DNA of 64,000 bases from contig NZ_JABJVX010000008.1 of the NCBI RefSeq assembly GCF_013155465.1, positions 124,001-188,000 of the forward strand. The letters run 5' to 3'. The notes under the pieces were generated by a model. That model was not told the origin of the DNA, made no database searches, and saw nothing but the letters and a program-made list of their open reading frames with translations. Source of the DNA: Alterinioella nitratireducens (lineage in GTDB: Bacteria > Pseudomonadota > Alphaproteobacteria > Rhodobacterales > Rhodobacteraceae). A program made the position numbers and the translations under genes. Positions 43,907 through 52,440 of the stretch are shown here, piece by piece. How positions within the stretch are numbered: the stretch's first letter is position 1; each line of letters starts with the position of its first letter.

Positions 43907-46732
43907 TCATTTTCCCACCTTCCAGGCCAGATCCTTCGGCCCCTTGCCCACCGGCGATGTGATCGGCGGATAGGCCGGTTGGGCCTCGGCGGGCGCCGGC
44001 ACCTTCTCGATCTTCACGCGCAGGTCGAACCAGGCGGCCTGCCCCGTCACCGGGTCGGAATTGGCATAGCGCAGCCCGTCGCCGCGCGGCGGCAGAAGCT
44101 CGTGGATGATGTGGTTGAGCAGGAACCCCCTGGTGGCCTCGGGCGCGTCTTCGTCCAGCGCCCAGGCGCCCTTGCGCTTGCCGATGGCGTTCCAGGTCCA
44201 GACGGTGTTCGCGTTCAGCGCGGCCATGTGCATGACGGGCACCGTGATCTCGCCATGCACCGAGGTCACGCGGACCCAGTCGCCATCGGACAGGCGATGT
44301 TCCTCGAAAAGACCTGTCGGCACATAGAGCGGATTGCGCCCGTGGATCTGGCGCAGCCAGGCGTTCTGCGTGCCCCAGGAATGATACATCGCCATCGGGC
44401 GCTGCGTCAGCGCGTGGATCGGGTATTCGACCGGGTCGGCATGGCCATCCTCCAGCGGCGGATACCAGATCGGCAGCGGGTCCATGGTGCGCTTGATGCG
44501 ACCGCGCAGATGTTCGGGCGGCTGGCGGTCGCCGTGGCCCTCGGCGGCAAGCTGGAAGCGGCGCAGCGGCTCCACGTAGAGGTTGAAGAGATAGGGCTGC
44601 GGCGCGTCAAAGAGGCCCATGCCCACGGCCCAGTCCTGGTAGGCGGTATTCCACGGCTTGTAGAACTGCGCCTCCTCGGGGATGTGACTGACGAAGAAGC
44701 CGCCATTCTCGATGTAGCGGTCGAGCTGGTCGAGGTTGACCTCACCCCGGCCCGTCTTGTCGCCCTCTGGCCCCCGGAACCCCGCCAGCGGGCCGATGCC
44801 TGGGCGGCGTTCGTGGTTGGTGATGTAATCGGCGTAATCGGCCCATTTCTGGCTGCCGTCTTCGTTGATGAAATTGGGCAGGCCCAGCCGCGCGCCAAGC
44901 TCACACAGCGCCGATTGAAAGCCGCGCACGTCGCGGTCGGGCTCCACCACCGGCCAGCGGATCGCATCCGCCGCCGCGTCGGCCTCGCAGATCGGGCGGT
45001 CGAGCAGGCTGATGCAATCGTGACGTTCCAGGTAGGTCGTGTCGGGCAGGATCAGGTCGGCATAGGCCACCATCTCGGAGCTATAGGCGTCGGAGTAGAT
45101 GATATGCGGGATGACGTAGTCGCCGCTGTCGTCCCTGTCGGTCAGCATCTGCATCACGCCGCCGGTATTCATCGACGAATTCCACGCCATGTTGGCCATG
45201 TACATGAACAGCGTGTCGATCTTGTAGGGATCGCCCGCATGGGCGTTCGAGATCACCATGTGCATCAACCCATGCGCCGACATCGGGTTTTCCCAGGTGA
45301 AAGCCTTGTCGATGCGGGCGGGGCTGCCATCGGGTTTCAGGGCCAGATCGTCGGGGCCGTGGACAAAGCCCAGATGCGGGCCGTTGAGGGCCTGGCCGGG
45401 ATTGGTGCCGACATGGGGTTTCGGATGCGCCTCGGGCGGTTTCGGATAGGGCGGCTTGAAACGGAAGCCGCCGGGCACCTCGACCGTGCCGAGGATGATC
45501 TGGAGGACATGCAGGGCGCGGGCCGTCTGGAAGCCGTTGGAATGGGCCGAGATGCCGCGCATGGCGTGGAAGCTGACCGGGCGGCCCACCATGGTCTTGT
45601 GGGTCTCGCCGCGGAAATCGGTCCAGGGCCGGTCGATCTCGAACGCCTCGTCAAAGGCGGCGCGGGCGAGCTCCGCCGCGATATGGCGGATGCGTTTGGC
45701 CGAGATACCGACACGGTCCGCCACCTGCTCGGGCGCGTAATCGTCGCTGAGGTAACGCTCGACCATGTGATGGAATACAGGGCGATGGCTGATGCCCGCC
45801 TTGCGGTAGCTGCCCGCGAGGTCGGGTTTGACGCCTTTCCGGTCATAGGGCGTGCGCTTGCCGGTGGCGCGGTCCAGCACCAGCATCTTGCCGTCCTGAT
45901 CGCGCATCAGCAGGCCGTAGTCCGGCGACTTCGGATCGCCATTGACCAGCACCGGCGCATTGGTGAAGCGGGCGAGGTAATCGAGGTCGATGCGCCCCGC
46001 CTTCATCAGGCAATGAATGAGCGACAGGATGAAGAGGCCGTCGGTGCCCGGCGTGATCCCCACCCATTCATCGGCGATGGCGTTATAGCCCGAGCGCACC
46101 GGGTTGACCCCGATGATCTTGGCGCCCCGCTCCTTGAGCTTTGCCAGCCCCAGCTTGATCGGGTTGCTGTCGTGATCCTCCGCGACGCCAAAGAGCATGA
46201 AGAGCTTCGAGCGCTCCCAATCGGGCTGGCCGAACTCCCAGAAGGCGCCGCCCATGGTGTAGATGCCGGCAGCGGCCATGTTGACGGAACAGAACCCGCC
46301 ATGCGCGGCGTAGTTCGGCGTGCCGAAGCCCTGCGCCCAGAAGGAGGTGAAGCTTTGCGATTGGTCGCGCCCGGTGAAGAAGGCGAGTTTCTCCGGCGCG
46401 GTTTCGCGGATCGGCTTGAGCCAGCCGACGGCGATCTCCATCGCCTCGTCCCAGGAGATCTCCTCGAACTCACCCGATCCGCGCGGGCCGGTGCGCTTCA
46501 GGGGTGCGCGCAGGCGCGAGGGCGCGTTGTGCTGCATGATCCCTGCCGAGCCCTTGGCGCAGAGCACGCCCTTGTTGACCGGGTGGTCGCGGTTGCCTTC
46601 GATATAGGCCACCTTTCCGCCCTTCATATGCACGTTGATGCCGCAGCGGCAGGCGCACATGTAGCAGGTCGTCTTGCGCACCTCGTCCGAGACCCTGGGC
46701 GAGAGGTCGACCGAAGGTTGCGTTGGGGGCAT
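43907..46732 (-). CDS. soeA: catalytic molybdopterin subunit, probable sulfite dehydrogenase SoeA
   Basis: This 941-residue protein is a DMSO-reductase-family molybdoenzyme. Cysteines C23, C26, C30 and C58 form the N-terminal [4Fe-4S] site (C-x2-C-x3-C-x27-C), and C148 in GGFCSVNM is the likely molybdenum ligand. It lacks a twin-arginine signal, so the active site faces the cytoplasm. That, with the 4Fe-4S and DmsC-type partners, fits the SoeABC sulfite dehydrogenase known from Allochromatium and roseobacters. A DMSO, polysulfide or thiosulfate reductase is less likely but possible. The ATG at 46732 gives the family N-terminus. Confidence 0.78.
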   Translation of the reverse strand: MPPTQPSVDLSPRVSDEVRKTTCYMCACRCGINVHMKGGKVAYIEGNRDHPVNKGVLCAKGSAGIMQHNAPSRLRAPLKRTGPRGSGEFEEISWDEAMEIAVGWLKPIRETAPEKLAFFTGRDQSQSFTSFWAQGFGTPNYAAHGGFCSVNMAAAGIYTMGGAFWEFGQPDWERSKLFMLFGVAEDHDSNPIKLGLAKLKERGAKIIGVNPVRSGYNAIADEWVGITPGTDGLFILSLIHCLMKAGRIDLDYLARFTNAPVLVNGDPKSPDYGLLMRDQDGKMLVLDRATGKRTPYDRKGVKPDLAGSYRKAGISHRPVFHHMVERYLSDDYAPEQVADRVGISAKRIRHIAAELARAAFDEAFEIDRPWTDFRGETHKTMVGRPVSFHAMRGISAHSNGFQTARALHVLQIILGTVEVPGGFRFKPPYPKPPEAHPKPHVGTNPGQALNGPHLGFVHGPDDLALKPDGSPARIDKAFTWENPMSAHGLMHMVISNAHAGDPYKIDTLFMYMANMAWNSSMNTGGVMQMLTDRDDSGDYVIPHIIYSDAYSSEMVAYADLILPDTTYLERHDCISLLDRPICEADAAADAIRWPVVEPDRDVRGFQSALCELGARLGLPNFINEDGSQKWADYADYITNHERRPGIGPLAGFRGPEGDKTGRGEVNLDQLDRYIENGGFFVSHIPEEAQFYKPWNTAYQDWAVGMGLFDAPQPYLFNLYVEPLRRFQLAAEGHGDRQPPEHLRGRIKRTMDPLPIWYPPLEDGHADPVEYPIHALTQRPMAMYHSWGTQNAWLRQIHGRNPLYVPTGLFEEHRLSDGDWVRVTSVHGEITVPVMHMAALNANTVWTWNAIGKRKGAWALDEDAPEATRGFLLNHIIHELLPPRGDGLRYANSDPVTGQAAWFDLRVKIEKVPAPAEAQPAYPPITSPVGKGPKDLAWKVGK

Positions 46733-46816
46733 GGATGGCTCCTGCTCGGGGGATGCGGTTGCGCGGATCGTGGCAAAGGTTGCAAGCCCGTCTCCGAAAA
46801 GCAAGCACACTCACCC

Positions 46817-46828
46817 TGCAAATTTGCA
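46817..46828. promoter_or_regulatory. perfect 12-bp palindrome TGCAAATTTGCA upstream of the molybdoenzyme operon
   Basis: The palindrome lies 85 bases upstream of the soeA start and 54 bases upstream of the divergent capA-like start, in the most AT-rich part of this intergenic region. A dimeric regulator site is a reasonable guess; no regulator gene is adjacent. Confidence 0.4.
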
Positions 46829-46881
46829 CAATCAGGTATCATCGCTTGACCGGGGCGGCTAAGGCCAGTTTCCTGCAAGGG

Positions 46882-48108
46882 ATGAGACCAGAGGAAGGCC
46901 CCGCCCATGCGCCCTGCCCGTTTAGAGTGTGGCTGAGTGCCGCTTGCCTGGCGCTCGCGGGTTGCGTGCCGGTATCGGAGGCGACGGAGCCGCGGGGCTG
47001 TATCGGGGCCGATGGCACGGCGTCGGCCAGCCGGGCCGTGTTCCAGCCCGGCGCGGTCACGGTCGCCGCCGTGGGCGATGTGCTGATGCATGTGCTGCTG
47101 CAACAGGACGCGCGCGAACAGCCGCGCGGCTATGCGGCGCAATTCGCCCATGTCGCGCCTTATCTGCGGCTGGCCGATATCGCGGTGGCAAACCTGGAAG
47201 GCCCTGCCGCGCGCAATGTCGGCCCCGGCGGGCGGGCGACCAGCGATCCCGGCATGATCTTCGACGGGACCGTCTATTCCGGCTATCCCGCCTTCAACTA
47301 TCACCCCTCGCTGATCCCGGCGCTCAGCGGCGCGGGGTTCGACCTGCTGCAAACCGCCAACAACCACGCGATGGATCGCGGGCCGCTTGGGGTGGATCGC
47401 ACGCTTGAGGCCATCGCCGCCGCCGGTCTGCCCGCGACAGGCACCCGACCCCGGAGCGACCCGGACGGGCCCTGGCATGGCGTGGTCTCGGCGGGTGGCC
47501 ACCGGATCGCTTTCCTGGCCTGTTCCTTCTCGGCCAACGGCATGGCCGATCCGAACCGCCAGCTGTTGCGCTGCTATCGCGACGAGGCGTCCGTGCTGGC
47601 GCAGATCCGCGCGCTTGGCGCCGATCCCGCGATCTCCGCCGTGATCTTCCTGCCGCATTGGGGCGCGGAATATGTCGAGACGCCCGATGCCAACCAGCGC
47701 CGTCTTGGCCGCGCCGCGCTGGAGGCCGGGGCCGCCGCCGTGATCGGCACGCACCCCCATGTGCTGCAACCGATTGAACCCTACCGGACCTCGGACGGGC
47801 GCGACGGGTTCATCGCCTATTCGCTCGGCAATTTCATCTCGTCGCAATGGCGGCTGGATCAACGCTCCTCGGCGATCCTGTTCTTCGACCTCGTGCCGGG
47901 GGCCGGGGGGATGCAGGCGCGCCCGCCCGCGTGGCTGCCCACCCGCGTGACGCGCTATACGTCGGGCGTCGTGGTGCAACCGGCCGAACAGGCGGTGGAC
48001 GGGCAGGAAAGCACCGCCCATGTCGCCCGCGTCCTGGGCCGCGAGGGGATGCTGAGCCTTGCCGATATCGCGCGGTTGCAGGGCCGCGCGATTTGCACCT
48101 CGCCCTGA
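46882..48108 (+). CDS. CapA family poly-gamma-glutamate-synthesis-like lipoprotein
   Basis: This protein of about 408 residues starts with a lipoprotein signal (WLSAACLALAGC, lipobox cysteine) and continues with a CapA/PgsA metallophosphatase-like domain: GDVLMH, NLEGP, ANNHAMDRG, HWGAEY, GTHPHVLQP and YSLGNF motifs are all present. In Bacillus CapA takes part in capsule synthesis; elsewhere the family role is unclear. It probably acts in the periplasm. The start is uncertain: ATG 46882 adds a non-hydrophobic lead, and GTG near 46923 would start directly at the signal. It is divergent from soeA. Confidence 0.85.
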   Translation: MRPEEGPAHAPCPFRVWLSAACLALAGCVPVSEATEPRGCIGADGTASASRAVFQPGAVTVAAVGDVLMHVLLQQDAREQPRGYAAQFAHVAPYLRLADIAVANLEGPAARNVGPGGRATSDPGMIFDGTVYSGYPAFNYHPSLIPALSGAGFDLLQTANNHAMDRGPLGVDRTLEAIAAAGLPATGTRPRSDPDGPWHGVVSAGGHRIAFLACSFSANGMADPNRQLLRCYRDEASVLAQIRALGADPAISAVIFLPHWGAEYVETPDANQRRLGRAALEAGAAAVIGTHPHVLQPIEPYRTSDGRDGFIAYSLGNFISSQWRLDQRSSAILFFDLVPGAGGMQARPPAWLPTRVTRYTSGVVVQPAEQAVDGQESTAHVARVLGREGMLSLADIARLQGRAICTSP

Positions 48109-48159
48109 CCTTCATGCTATGGTGGGGTCAGGCGTATGTCAGGTGAAGGGAGTCGCATC

Positions 48160-48495
48160 ATGAAACCCGTCGTTCTTCTGGTCGGCAAATTGCGCAACGT
48201 GATCGGGGATGTTCCGAAACACATGGAGGATTTGCCCGTCCGCTGGCTGGGGGCGCATGACCATGCCGAGGTGATGCGCCAGTTGGAGGGGGAACCCGCC
48301 ATCGCCTGCGTCATCATCGGCGGCAGCCTGGAAGACAGCGTGCGCGGCGACCTGGTGGGCCTGATCGCCAGTCAGCGGCCCGACCTGTGCATCTTCGTCA
48401 AGGATCGCGCCTCGGGGCCTGACGCGATGGTGGAGTTTGTGCGCCGCGTCGTGGAAATGCACCTGATCGAGAGCTCTTGGCCGCCCGAGACCTGA
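48160..48495 (+). CDS. hypothetical protein, receiver-like alpha/beta pattern
   Basis: This 111-residue protein alternates beta strands and helices (MKPVVLLVGKL; AIACVIIGGSLED; DLCIFVKDRASG; FVRRVVEMH), reminiscent of a response-regulator receiver domain without the phosphorylated aspartate. That is only an impression of fold. ATG 48160 is preferred over 48136 because GAAGGGAG lies just before it. It follows the capA-like gene by 51 bases on the same strand. I do not recognise the family. Confidence 0.65.
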   Translation: MKPVVLLVGKLRNVIGDVPKHMEDLPVRWLGAHDHAEVMRQLEGEPAIACVIIGGSLEDSVRGDLVGLIASQRPDLCIFVKDRASGPDAMVEFVRRVVEMHLIESSWPPET

Positions 48496-48568
48496 CGCGA
48501 GGGGTGGCCTTGCGCCGGGGTCCTCCCCATGTCAGGCTGATCCACCTCACCAACAGGCCCGGACCACC

Positions 48569-49579
48569 ATGACCAGACCCCCGCTCACATCCGATCGCGC
48601 CATGACCGCCCGCGCGGATTTCGCGCCGCTGATCACGGACGCCCGCAACCCCGGCACCGCGCTGGACCTCGATTGGGTCGCCTCGGTGCAGGCCAATACC
48701 TCGGCCATCGAACGCCGTGCCGCGACCCTGCCGGGACGGCGCAGCGTGAAGAAGGACTACCAGGCCGCATGGCTGGCGCGCGCGATTTCCTGCATCGACC
48801 TGACCACTCTGGCGGGCGATGACACGCCCGGACGGGTGCGGCGGCTTTGTGCGAAAGCGCGCCAACCCGCGCGGGCCGAGATTCTGGACGCCATCGGCCT
48901 GCCCGACCTGACCGTCGGCGCGGTCTGCGTCTATCACGACATGATCGCGCCTGCCGTCGAGGCGCTGGAGGGCTCGGGCATTCCCGTCGCCGCCGTCTCC
49001 ACCGGGTTTCCGGCGGGCCTGTCGCCCTTCCACCTGCGGGTGCGCGAGATCGAGGAGAGCGTCAAGGCGGGTGCCGCCGAGATCGACATCGTGATTTCGC
49101 GCCGCCACGTGCTTACGGGCGATTGGCAGGCGCTCTATGACGAGATGAAGACCTTCCGCGCGGCCTGCGGCGAGGCGCACGTCAAGGCGATCCTGGCGAC
49201 GGGCGAGCTTGGCACGCTGCGCAATGTCGCACGCGCCAGCCTCGTCTGCATGATGGCCGGGGCCGATTTCATCAAGACCTCGACCGGCAAGGAAAGCGTC
49301 AACGCCACCCTGCCCGTCAGCCTCGTGATGATCCGCGCCATCCGCGCCTACGAGGCCGCGACGGGGTTCCGGGTGGGCTACAAGCCCGCGGGCGGCATCT
49401 CCAAGGCCAAGGATGCGGTGACATATCTGGCGCTGATGAAGGAGGAGTTGGGCGATCCGTGGCTTCGGCCCGACCTTTTCCGCTTCGGCGCGTCCTCGCT
49501 GCTTGGCGATATCGAGCGGCAATTGGAACACCACCTGACCGGGAGTTACTCGGCGGGTTGGCGGCATGCGATGGGGTGA
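48569..49579 (+). CDS. deoC: deoxyribose-phosphate aldolase
   Basis: This 336-residue enzyme splits deoxyribose-5-phosphate into acetaldehyde and glyceraldehyde-3-phosphate. The Schiff-base lysine is K236 in DFIKTSTGK, and the second lysine lies in GYKPAGGI. It is the longer, eukaryote-like DeoC form with an N-terminal extension of about 70 residues. It starts an operon with a small gene and an aldehyde dehydrogenase that could oxidise the acetaldehyde to acetate. Confidence 0.95.
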   Translation: MTRPPLTSDRAMTARADFAPLITDARNPGTALDLDWVASVQANTSAIERRAATLPGRRSVKKDYQAAWLARAISCIDLTTLAGDDTPGRVRRLCAKARQPARAEILDAIGLPDLTVGAVCVYHDMIAPAVEALEGSGIPVAAVSTGFPAGLSPFHLRVREIEESVKAGAAEIDIVISRRHVLTGDWQALYDEMKTFRAACGEAHVKAILATGELGTLRNVARASLVCMMAGADFIKTSTGKESVNATLPVSLVMIRAIRAYEAATGFRVGYKPAGGISKAKDAVTYLALMKEELGDPWLRPDLFRFGASSLLGDIERQLEHHLTGSYSAGWRHAMG

Positions 49580-49584
49580 GTGAG

Positions 49585-49812
49585 ATGATCACTTCGATTG
49601 CCCATCGCCTGATTGAGAACAATCCCAAGAAGGCAGCACGCTTACAGCGCGCGGGCGTATTTTATGATGAGATACGAGAAATGTGTGCGCTGGTAAGAAA
49701 GTCACACCGGGATGCAAATCCACAGATCACTGACGATGACATAAATGGGCTCCGGATGCTGGACGAGATGATCCAAGATGATGTCGTCGCACTCTTGAGT
49801 GACGGAGACTGA
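49585..49812 (+). CDS. small AT-richer hypothetical protein inside the deoC operon
   Basis: This 75-residue acidic, helical protein (MITSIAHRLIENNPKKAARL ... LDEMIQDDVVALLSDGD) has no recognised domain. It starts 5 bases after the deoC stop and ends 5 bases before the aldehyde dehydrogenase start, so it is probably translated with both. By hand count its G+C is 114 of 228 (50%), well below neighbours, and its codon use (AAT, AAA, AGA, ATA) is unlike theirs. This suggests an inserted foreign gene that kept the operon in frame. Confidence 0.7.
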   Translation: MITSIAHRLIENNPKKAARLQRAGVFYDEIREMCALVRKSHRDANPQITDDDINGLRMLDEMIQDDVVALLSDGD

Positions 49813-49817
49813 AACAG

Positions 49818-52169
49818 ATGACCATCCCCGAGATTTTCGAGACCATGGACTACGGCCCCGCCCCCGAGAGCGACGCCGAGGCCCGCGCGTGGATCGCCAG
49901 GCATGAAGGCCGCTTCGGTCCCTTCATCGGCGGCAGCTTCGCCAAGCCGGGCGAGACATTCGCCACCCGGAACCCCGCCACGGGCGAGACGCTGGCGCAG
50001 GTCACGCAAGGCACCACCGAGGATGTGGATGCTGCCGTGAAAGCCGCCCGCAAGGCCTTCCCCGCCTGGTCCAAGCTGAGCGGCCACCAGCGCGCCCGCC
50101 ATCTCTATGCGCTGGCACGGCTGTTGCAGAAGCATTCGCGCCTTTTCGCCGTGCTGGAGAGCATGGATAACGGCAAGCCGATCCGCGAGAGCCGGGATAT
50201 CGACGTGCCCCTGGCGCAGCGGCATTTCTACTATCACGCCGGTCTGGCGCAGTTGCGCGATGCCGAGGTGCCCGACCACTCCCCGCATGGTGTCTGCGGC
50301 CAGATCGTGCCGTGGAATTTCCCTCTGCTGATGCTGTCCTGGAAGATCGCGCCGGCGCTGGCGGCGGGCAATACCGTGGTTCTGAAGCCCGCCGAATACA
50401 CCTCGCTCACCGCGCTTCTCTTCGCCGATATCTGCGTCGAGGCGGGGCTGCCCAAGGGCGTCGTCAATATCGTCACCGGCGACGGGGCGACGGGGGCGGC
50501 GCTGGTCGATCACCCGGATGTCAACAAGATCGCCTTCACAGGCTCCACCGATGTGGGGCGCAAGCTGCGCGAGGCGACGGCGGGGACCGGCAAGGCGCTG
50601 ACCTTGGAGCTTGGCGGCAAGTCGCCCTATATCGTGTTCGATGACGCCGATATCGACAGCGCGATCGAGGGGCTGGTCGATGCGATCTGGTTCAACCAGG
50701 GTCAGGTCTGCTGCGCGGGCTCGCGCCTTCTTGTGCAGGAGGGGATCGCCGAGGATTTCCACACGCGGCTCAAGGCCCGGATGGCGAAACTGCGCGCGGG
50801 CGATCCGCTGGACAAGAGCATCGACATCGGGGCCATTGTCGATCCGGTGCAACTGGACCGGATCAAGGCGCTGGTCGGCGGCAATGAGGACGGTGAGACC
50901 CATCACGCCCCCATCGACCTGCCCGCCAAGGGCTGTTTCTACCCGCCGACGTTGATCACAGGACTTTCCTCAGCCTCGCACCTGATGCAGGAGGAGATCT
51001 TCGGACCTGTCCTCGTCTCCACCACCTTCCGCACGCCGGGCGAGGCGGTCGAGATCGCCAACAACACGCGCTACGGCCTGGCCGCGACGCTCTGGACCGA
51101 GAATGTGAACCTGGCACTGGACGTGGCGCCCAAGCTGGTCTCGGGCGTGGTCTGGGTCAATGCGACCAACCTTTTCGACGCGGCGGCGGGCTTTGGCGGC
51201 GTGCGCGAAAGCGGGTTCGGGCGCGAAGGCGGATGGGAGGGGCTGGCGGCCTATCTCAAGCCCGATATCGCGACGAAAGCGGTGAAACCGGCCAAGCCCG
51301 CCGATCCCGCGCAAGAGGAATTTACCGGCATCGACCGCACCGCCAAGATGTATATCGGTGGCAGCCAAGCCCGGCCAGACAGCGGCTATTCGCGGCCCGT
51401 GACCTCGCCCAAGGGCAAGATCCTCGGCCATGTCGGCCTTGCCAACCGCAAGGATCTGCGCAACGCGGTCGAGGCCGCGAACAAGGCCGCCGGCTGGGGC
51501 AGGACCACCGGGCATCTGCGCGCGCAGATCCTCTATTACATGGCCGAGAACCTGTCGGCCCGCGGGGGTGAGTTTGCCTCCCGGATCAGCGATCTGACGG
51601 GAGCCACGGCCAAGACGGCGGCGGGCGAGGTCGAGATGAGCCTCGACCGTCTCTTCACCTATGCCGCCTGGGCCGACAAGTTCGACGGGGCCGCCAAGAC
51701 GGTGCCCATTCGCGGCGTGGCGCTGGCGATGAACGAACCGGTCGGCACCATCGGCGTCTTCTGCCCGGATGAGGCGCCGCTGCTTGGCCCCATATCCCTC
51801 ATGGCGCCTGCCGTGGCGATGGGCAACCGGGCGATCCTTGTGGCCAGTGAAAGCGCGCCGCTGGCCCTGACCGACCTCTACCAGGTGCTGGACACCTCGG
51901 ACCTGCCCGGCGGAGTCGTCAACATCCTGACCGGACAGCATGGCGAGTTGGCCACGCAGATGGCCGGTCACATGGATATCGACGCGGTCTGGAGCTTTTC
52001 CGCCGCCGACATTTCCAGGACCATCGAGAAGGCGGCTGCGGGCAACCTCAAGCGGACCTGGGTCAATCACGGGCGCAACCCCGACTGGACCACTCCGGCG
52101 GGCGAGGGCAAACGCTTCCTTCAGGCCGCGACCGAGGTCAAGACGATCTGGGTGCCCTACGGCGAATAA
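49818..52169 (+). CDS. aldehyde dehydrogenase with a second, catalytically dead half-domain
   Basis: This 783-residue protein has a full NAD(P)-dependent aldehyde dehydrogenase domain at residues about 30-480, with general base E264 in LELGGKSP and nucleophile C298 in GQVCCAGSR. Residues about 500-783 repeat the NAD-binding half (EPVGTIGVFCPDEAP; PGGVVNILTG) but stop before the position of the catalytic cysteine. Similar long ALDHs are found next to deoC in related bacteria. It most likely oxidises the acetaldehyde from DeoC. The second part may be structural. Confidence 0.9.
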   Translation: MTIPEIFETMDYGPAPESDAEARAWIARHEGRFGPFIGGSFAKPGETFATRNPATGETLAQVTQGTTEDVDAAVKAARKAFPAWSKLSGHQRARHLYALARLLQKHSRLFAVLESMDNGKPIRESRDIDVPLAQRHFYYHAGLAQLRDAEVPDHSPHGVCGQIVPWNFPLLMLSWKIAPALAAGNTVVLKPAEYTSLTALLFADICVEAGLPKGVVNIVTGDGATGAALVDHPDVNKIAFTGSTDVGRKLREATAGTGKALTLELGGKSPYIVFDDADIDSAIEGLVDAIWFNQGQVCCAGSRLLVQEGIAEDFHTRLKARMAKLRAGDPLDKSIDIGAIVDPVQLDRIKALVGGNEDGETHHAPIDLPAKGCFYPPTLITGLSSASHLMQEEIFGPVLVSTTFRTPGEAVEIANNTRYGLAATLWTENVNLALDVAPKLVSGVVWVNATNLFDAAAGFGGVRESGFGREGGWEGLAAYLKPDIATKAVKPAKPADPAQEEFTGIDRTAKMYIGGSQARPDSGYSRPVTSPKGKILGHVGLANRKDLRNAVEAANKAAGWGRTTGHLRAQILYYMAENLSARGGEFASRISDLTGATAKTAAGEVEMSLDRLFTYAAWADKFDGAAKTVPIRGVALAMNEPVGTIGVFCPDEAPLLGPISLMAPAVAMGNRAILVASESAPLALTDLYQVLDTSDLPGGVVNILTGQHGELATQMAGHMDIDAVWSFSAADISRTIEKAAAGNLKRTWVNHGRNPDWTTPAGEGKRFLQAATEVKTIWVPYGE

Positions 52170-52175
52170 CGGGCA

Positions 52176-52201
52176 TCGCGCGGCTGGAGAGTCGCGCGAT
52201 C
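52176..52201 (+). terminator. hairpin after the deoC-aldehyde dehydrogenase operon
   Basis: ATCGCGCG (52176-52183) pairs with CGCGCGAT (52194-52201), an 8-bp perfect stem 7 bases past the stop codon. No T-run follows, so it is a weak or rho-assisted terminator. The remaining bases to 52440 hold no convincing gene. Confidence 0.4.
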
Positions 52202-52440
52202 GGCCCGCCCCTGCCCCCGCGACGGGTCAGCCATGTCGATCCAGTCCTGCGGGGTCGCAGCGACCGTCCGAATCAAATGTGCGGGCCGTCCGTGGTGGGG
52301 CGGGGCGCGTGGCTCGGGGCGATGCCAGGCCAGCCGGTGTTCAATCACCCCCGCTGCCGGAGCGCAACCAGACTGCTATTTTCAGCAACATGATGAGGCG
52401 TTGGTTGCCCTCGATCCGGCACCCCGCTAATCCGGGGCGC

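Noticed and set aside
43979-46849. A 956-residue open frame antisense to soeA
   Set aside because: Shadow of the high-GC third positions of soeA; no recognisable domain.
52157-52348. Possible 63-residue minus-strand protein between aldehyde dehydrogenase and ribF
   Set aside because: It starts with GTG, has no clear ribosome-binding site, overlaps the end of the aldehyde dehydrogenase gene and shows no family features.
52170-52440. FMN riboswitch before ribF
   Set aside because: I looked for the conserved RFN-element core and saw none; only a short terminator-like hairpin is present.
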